Source of the DNA: Dromiciops gliroides
Lineage: Eukaryota > Chordata > Mammalia > Microbiotheria > Microbiotheriidae
Assembly: GCF_019393635.1 (NCBI RefSeq)
Contig: NC_057861.1
Coordinates: 173,839,077 to 173,903,076 of the forward strand
Direction: 5' to 3'
Length of the DNA: 64,000 nucleotides
The position numbers and the translations under genes were made by a program. Positions 59,416 through 64,000 of the stretch are shown piece by piece (positions within the stretch are counted from its first letter, which is position 1; each line of letters opens with the position of its first letter). The notes under the pieces were generated by a model. It saw only the letters and a program-made list of their open reading frames with translations. It was not told where the DNA came from and searched no databases.

Positions 59416-59604
59416 ATTTTCACAAAAAAATGAAAAAAAGTTAAATGCCTTGTTTATATTTAGCACACAGCTTGCATGGGTTAGAGGAAAGACTTGAACC
59501 CACAGTTTATGGACTCTGACTAATCCTCTAGCCATGACTTTATGCTGCTTTTTGGACTCCGTTTTAGTAAAATTTAAAAAATAGATTTGGCAGAGGTGTT
59601 CATA

Positions 59605-59760
59605 TTGTAACATAAATTTGGATCTGGAAGGGATGTTACTGATTATCTGGTGCAGTCCCCTCATTTTACTGATGCAGCAGTTGAGGTCTAGAGTTGAATT
59701 TACTTGCCTAGTGGTGATACAGATGTCTAAGTAGCAACTCTGGGGTTGGAATATATAGAG
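59605..59760 (-). repeat. MIR-like SINE fragment
   Basis: ggatctggaagggatgttac, cctcattttactgatgcag and agttgaggtctaga. Confidence 0.5.
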
Positions 59761-59839
59761 GTCCTGTGACTTGAAATCTACAATAATGAGCATCATATTC
59801 TTCCTTAATTTTTTTCTAATACTGTTTAGTTTTCAATAG

Positions 59840-60850
59840 ACTGCACTTCAATAAACTTTTATTGAATACCTGTTGTATACATGGAATTATAGTTGAGATT
59901 AGCAACACAGATTAAAATAAAAATCCCTGCCCTCAAAGAATTATAACCTGATATCAGAGGCGGAGGTAGGATCATGCATATACACAGATAAGGAAAAATC
60001 TGATAGGGACAGAGGAAAAAATCAAAACAAAGTTCTCTTAAGAAATTTATGGAAGGAAAGATCACTTTCATGGGTGAATGCTGGGAAGATTAGAGAGGGC
60101 ATCATGGAAGAGTTGGTACTTGAGCTGGTCCTGAAAGCAAGACAGATTTTCAACTGACAGGGTTGGGGGGGAAGAGTGATGTGGTCCATTAAAAAAAAAT
60201 GAGGGAAATGGTCTATATTAATGAAAGGAAGTAGGAAAAGGCAGGATGAGAATGGAGAACTGACTTTTACTCCTGGCCTTTGACAACTTTCCCCACTTGT
60301 TAGTGGGCTCTTGCTTTTCAAATTACTTAATCTGTGTACATGTTGTAAACTATGAGTACTTTGAGACAGGGACTATCTCTCTTTCTCTCCCCCCCTCTTC
60401 TTGCATTGTCTCTCCATTGCCTAGCTAATAGTAACAATTTAATGGTTGTTGAATTTAACAACCAGTATTATAGTTGGCTGGGACTCAAGAAAAAGAAGAG
60501 GGGAGTAGAGTGAAATAAATTCTGAAAGATAGGTTGGAGCCAGATTTTTACAAGCCTTAAACACAAGGATACTGAGTTAGTATTTTATCCTAAAGGCAGT
60601 AGGGAACCATTGAAAGTTTTTTGAGTAGGGATGTGACCTGGGCACGCTGCACATTAGTAAGGTGATTTTGGAAGCTGGGTGAAGAATGGATTGGGGTGGA
60701 GATGCTGGAGGGAGGGAGATTAGGTAGGACATTGATTGCAACAGTTTAGAATAGAGATAATGAGGGTCTGGATGAGAGTGTTTGCTGCCTGATTTGAGAG
60801 AGGGGACAGATGCAAGAAATACTGGAGACATAAAATCTACAGGATTCCCT
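59840..60850 (+). repeat. Ancient dispersed repeat, split by L2-like sequence
   Basis: Head at 59,845-60,180 (ttttattgaatacctgttg, cctgccctcaaagaatta) and tail at 60,480-60,850 (tattttatcctaaaggcagt, aaccattgaaagttttttga, gggatgtgacctggg), separated by the L2 end at 60,267-60,470. Confidence 0.5.
60267..60470 (+). repeat. L2 LINE 3' end
   Basis: tttgacaactttccccact, tgagtactttgagacaggga and ttgcctagctaatagta. It lies between two parts of an older dispersed repeat. Confidence 0.6.
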
Positions 60851-60884
60851 GCCCTCACCTGTTAGTGCTCGTTATACTTCATTA

Positions 60885-61010
60885 TTTGTACAAGTATTAT
60901 ATTCATAAAGTAGAATGTAAGCTTCTTGAGAGCAAACTTTTTTTTTGTCTTTCTGTCTATCTCCAGTGCTTAGCATGATGCCTTGTACATAGTGTTTTTA
61001 AATGTATATT
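60885..61010 (+). repeat. L2 LINE 3' end
   Basis: gtagaatgtaagcttcttga, ctccagtgcttagcatga and gccttgtacatagt. Confidence 0.7.
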
Positions 61011-61035
61011 GAGGTTTGGGTAAACCAGGAAAGCT

Positions 61036-61128
61036 ATATGTGTGTGTGTGTGTGTTTATCTGTCTATATAGAGACACATATATGCATATATACACATACA
61101 TACATACATACATACATACATACATACG
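61036..61128 (+). repeat. TG and (ACAT)n microsatellite
   Basis: (TG)n near 61,040, mixed TA, then about nine ACAT repeats ending at 61,127. Confidence 0.85.
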
Positions 61129-62232
61129 GACAAACAAATGGGAAGCACAACAACAAAACTAAATTAAATGTTGCATATAAAAATTAGATCTTTTCAATGT
61201 GTTTTGATTTTTTTCTGAATTTTTGTTTTCTTTTTTTCTTAAAAAAAATCTTTGTTATAAGGGATGGCTGTCAGAGGGTAAGAGGAGTGATGCGAGAGGG
61301 AAATCTGGGCAATGTAAAAAACAATGAGTAAAAATCTATAAAAAGATTAATATAGAGTCTCAACAGTCTTATGTGATACAAATCAAATTTCCTTGTTTAA
61401 TCAACATTCCCATTATAACAACATAGCCTTAAAGTTTGTGATGTTTCATAGAAATCTTTATTAAGAACCTTTTTCCCCTTTTAAGTCATCTTTCACAATT
61501 TAAAAATAATTTTGTTTCATATTTTGTGTTATAATATTTTAAAATATACATGGACAGCTTTTTAGTTAACAGGGAAAAATGGAAAAGTGGTTGTTGCTGG
61601 TGTTAGTATCAGTTTCATTATAATCATTAAAAGTTATTGTGCACAATAGCTTGTTTTCATAAATCTAATTGAATCAAAGCATTAAAAAGCTTTAGATTTA
61701 TAACTATCTGATTTTCATATGTTTTATTTTTTAGCTTTTATCTTGAAAGCTTTTAATATCTATTATTTGAATACTTAGCTACTTTAATGCTTTTCTTTTT
61801 GAAAGCAAACACAGAACACTGTAATAAAGCAATGATATAAGAAATAAACAGACTAGTAATTTCACTTCAGAGCTAAGTACATACTTAAAAGCTTTAGTTT
61901 TCTCTTTCCACATAGCAAAATAGATATAGCATGTAATATATGAAAAATAGTAGCACAGTAATCTAGGTTTGTGGTTGATAGAACCATAACTCATTAATTT
62001 ATAATTCTTGGTAATTCAGACAGCACTAGGGAAAACTTACCATCATAATGCCTGTGGGGAAGCGGATGTTAAGTACTAAAATTGTGTTAATTTTCATAAG
62101 AGATGAATTTGATTTTAAGTACATTAGCAACACCATTTGCATACTGACAGTGGGACGATTAGAATTGATTTTTAGGTATTCAGTTAAACCAGTCTGATAA
62201 GACTTAGTAGCATTTTATCAGTTTTGAAAGAA
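61129..62232 (+). other. HIVEP1 intron 2, mostly unique
   Basis: 61,195-61,345 (gggatggctgtcagagggta ... aaaaatctataaaaag) resembles a LINE 3' end. The rest is unique AT-rich DNA. Confidence 0.4.
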
Positions 62233-62528
<296 letters not shown>

Positions 62529-63408
62529 GAAAAATAGAACTGCTTTCCAGATCCAAAGTCATAGTCTTATGCTAAGATGCCCAATTGCCTTATACTTAGT
62601 GCATTATAACATTTTATACTTTACTGATCTCTTAGAATTTTCAAACAAAAGAGTTTTCTTTGAAAAGCAAAGACTTTGTAAGAGAATTTTCTACATGGGA
62701 GGTGTTAAGGTTGGTCTATAATGCAGATAATAAACTGTCCAACAGGAATCATTGCGGTCAAGTTACTAAATGGAGCCTTCTTGGTCTTTCAAGTGTCAAC
62801 CAGCATCTATTCAATAAACATCTTTTGAGTTTTCATATATGCAAGAAACTCTGTTAGTTGTGGTAGAGTATATAAAAATGAATGTCAGGGTCCTTGTCTT
62901 GAAGGACTTTTATCTTTAAAGACTCTGTCATTATCATACTTAATATTGTTTAGCACATTGTATTTTTAAGTACTCCTATAGTTACTATGTTCTTCTTTGG
63001 GAGTTTGGATGGACCTGTGATATTAATGATGCAGGTGTATCCTTCAACTATGTAGAAGTGAATCTATCCACACTTTCTCATTCTATGCAACTCTTACTCT
63101 TGTCCTCCTTTGCATTATTCATGTGGGGTCCTTCTTGACATTGGATGGGTACAAATGAACCACACAGGTAGATCATTGGTTGTTCCTTGCTCATATTCTA
63201 TGACCAGCCCATCTTTTTTTCCAGTCATACATCATTCAGTATTTTTTCATCACTTCTCTGTATCCTACTCATGTTCATCATCTATCTCTCTGTTGTCCTT
63301 CCAGTAATCTTCAACATCAGTTCTTTGGGAATTGTGGCATTCTCTGCTTTGTTGCCATATGTAATAGCAATATTAATAATAAGAGTGATGATATGATAAC
63401 ATATATCT

Positions 63409-63554
63409 ATATGGATATGGATATGGATATGGATATGGATATGGATATGGATATAGATATAGATATAGATATAGATATAGATATAGATATAGATATAGAG
63501 ATAGAGATAGAGATAGAGATAGAGATAGAGATAGAGATAGAGATAGAGATAGAG
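63409..63554 (+). repeat. Compound hexanucleotide repeat, three successive variants
   Basis: About seven ATATGG-type units, then about eight ATATAG units, then about ten ATAGAG units, each block one base different from its neighbour. Confidence 0.95.
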
Positions 63555-63845
63555 CCTACTACATGCCAGACTCTATACTAAGCACTTTATAAAATATTTT
63601 CTCATTTTATTCTCCCAATAACTCTGGGAGGTGTTTTCCTTATCCTCATTTTACAGATGAGGAAACCAAGGTAAAACAGAGGTCAAGTGACCAGGGTCAC
63701 ACAACTAATAAGGGTCTAAAAGGGTCACACAACTAATAAGGGTCTAAAAGGGTCACACAACTAATAAGGGTCTGAGGTCAAATTTGAACTCAGGTCTTCT
63801 CAACTTCAGGACCTGTACTCGAACTACTGAGCCATCCAACTGAAG
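63555..63845 (-). repeat. MIR-like SINE with internal triplication
   Basis: Reverse MIR: ctactacatgccagactc, ttttacagatgaggaaacca, ggtcacacaactaataagg, aatttgaactcagg. A 28-bp piece is present three times in tandem (63,693-63,776). Confidence 0.8.
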
Positions 63846-64000
63846 ACTAGTATTTTAAAGAATGGGATTTTGTTCCAGGGAATAGCTTGAGGTCATTAAA
63901 AGCACTGTATAGTTTTCTAGAGGCAGTTCTCTGGGAATTAAGCTACTCTCTTTTCCCTCAGGCTGGATTCATTTCATTGTTTGCAGTGTTTGTCCAAGAT

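Noticed and set aside
63393..63581. Open frame of MD, ID and IE dipeptide repeats
   Set aside because: It is a translation of the hexanucleotide microsatellite.

Overview
This window is AT-rich nuclear DNA from a mammal, almost certainly a marsupial. The main evidence is about two dozen copies of one tRNA-derived CORE-SINE family, whose body begins ggggcagctaggtggc and ends near gtcacttaaccc. This is the MAR1/WSINE1-type SINE abundant in marsupials. Marsupial-type L1 3' ends, RTE-clade fragments, L2 3' ends and MIR-like elements add to this. No prokaryotic or plasmid features are present. Most long open frames are accidental, lying in SINEs, microsatellites or the CpG island.

Layout. Positions 1 to about 44,500 are intergenic DNA dominated by retrotransposons. 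They include a complete short LTR retrovirus-like element (17,397-21,146) with two 373-bp LTRs that I read as identical, and a 1.1-kb DNA transposon (9,146-10,286) splitting an L2. They also include opposed RTE fragments around 31-32.8 kb and an L1 3' end (40.6-41.75 kb). From about 44.6 to 47.4 kb the sequence has few repeats. A strong CpG island follows at about 47.46-49.54 kb, with GC boxes, a palindromic CRE and a CCAAT box. It contains a non-coding first exon ending in a splice donor at 49,476. A second exon (52,752-52,896) carries the start codon and the first 13 codons of a protein beginning MPRTKQIHPRNLR. I recognise this as the N-terminus of HIVEP1 (ZNF40/MBP-1/PRDII-BF1), a large ZAS-family zinc-finger transcription factor. 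The rest of the window is HIVEP1 intron 2, again rich in SINE, L1 and older repeats. The remaining HIVEP1 coding exons lie beyond the window.

How it works together. The window holds one host gene's promoter, 5' UTR and start codon, with repeat-dense DNA on both sides. The 5' UTR has at least four AUG-initiated upstream reading frames and a CTG/CGG-rich exon 1, which suggests translational control. The most notable non-host item is the young LTR element. It has a 4-bp target duplication, a primer-binding-site candidate, a polypurine tract and one 292-codon open frame with a gag-like tail, but no recognisable pol or env. It looks like a non-autonomous endogenous retrovirus that depended on proteins supplied in trans. 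I see no wholly new biological system beyond that element.
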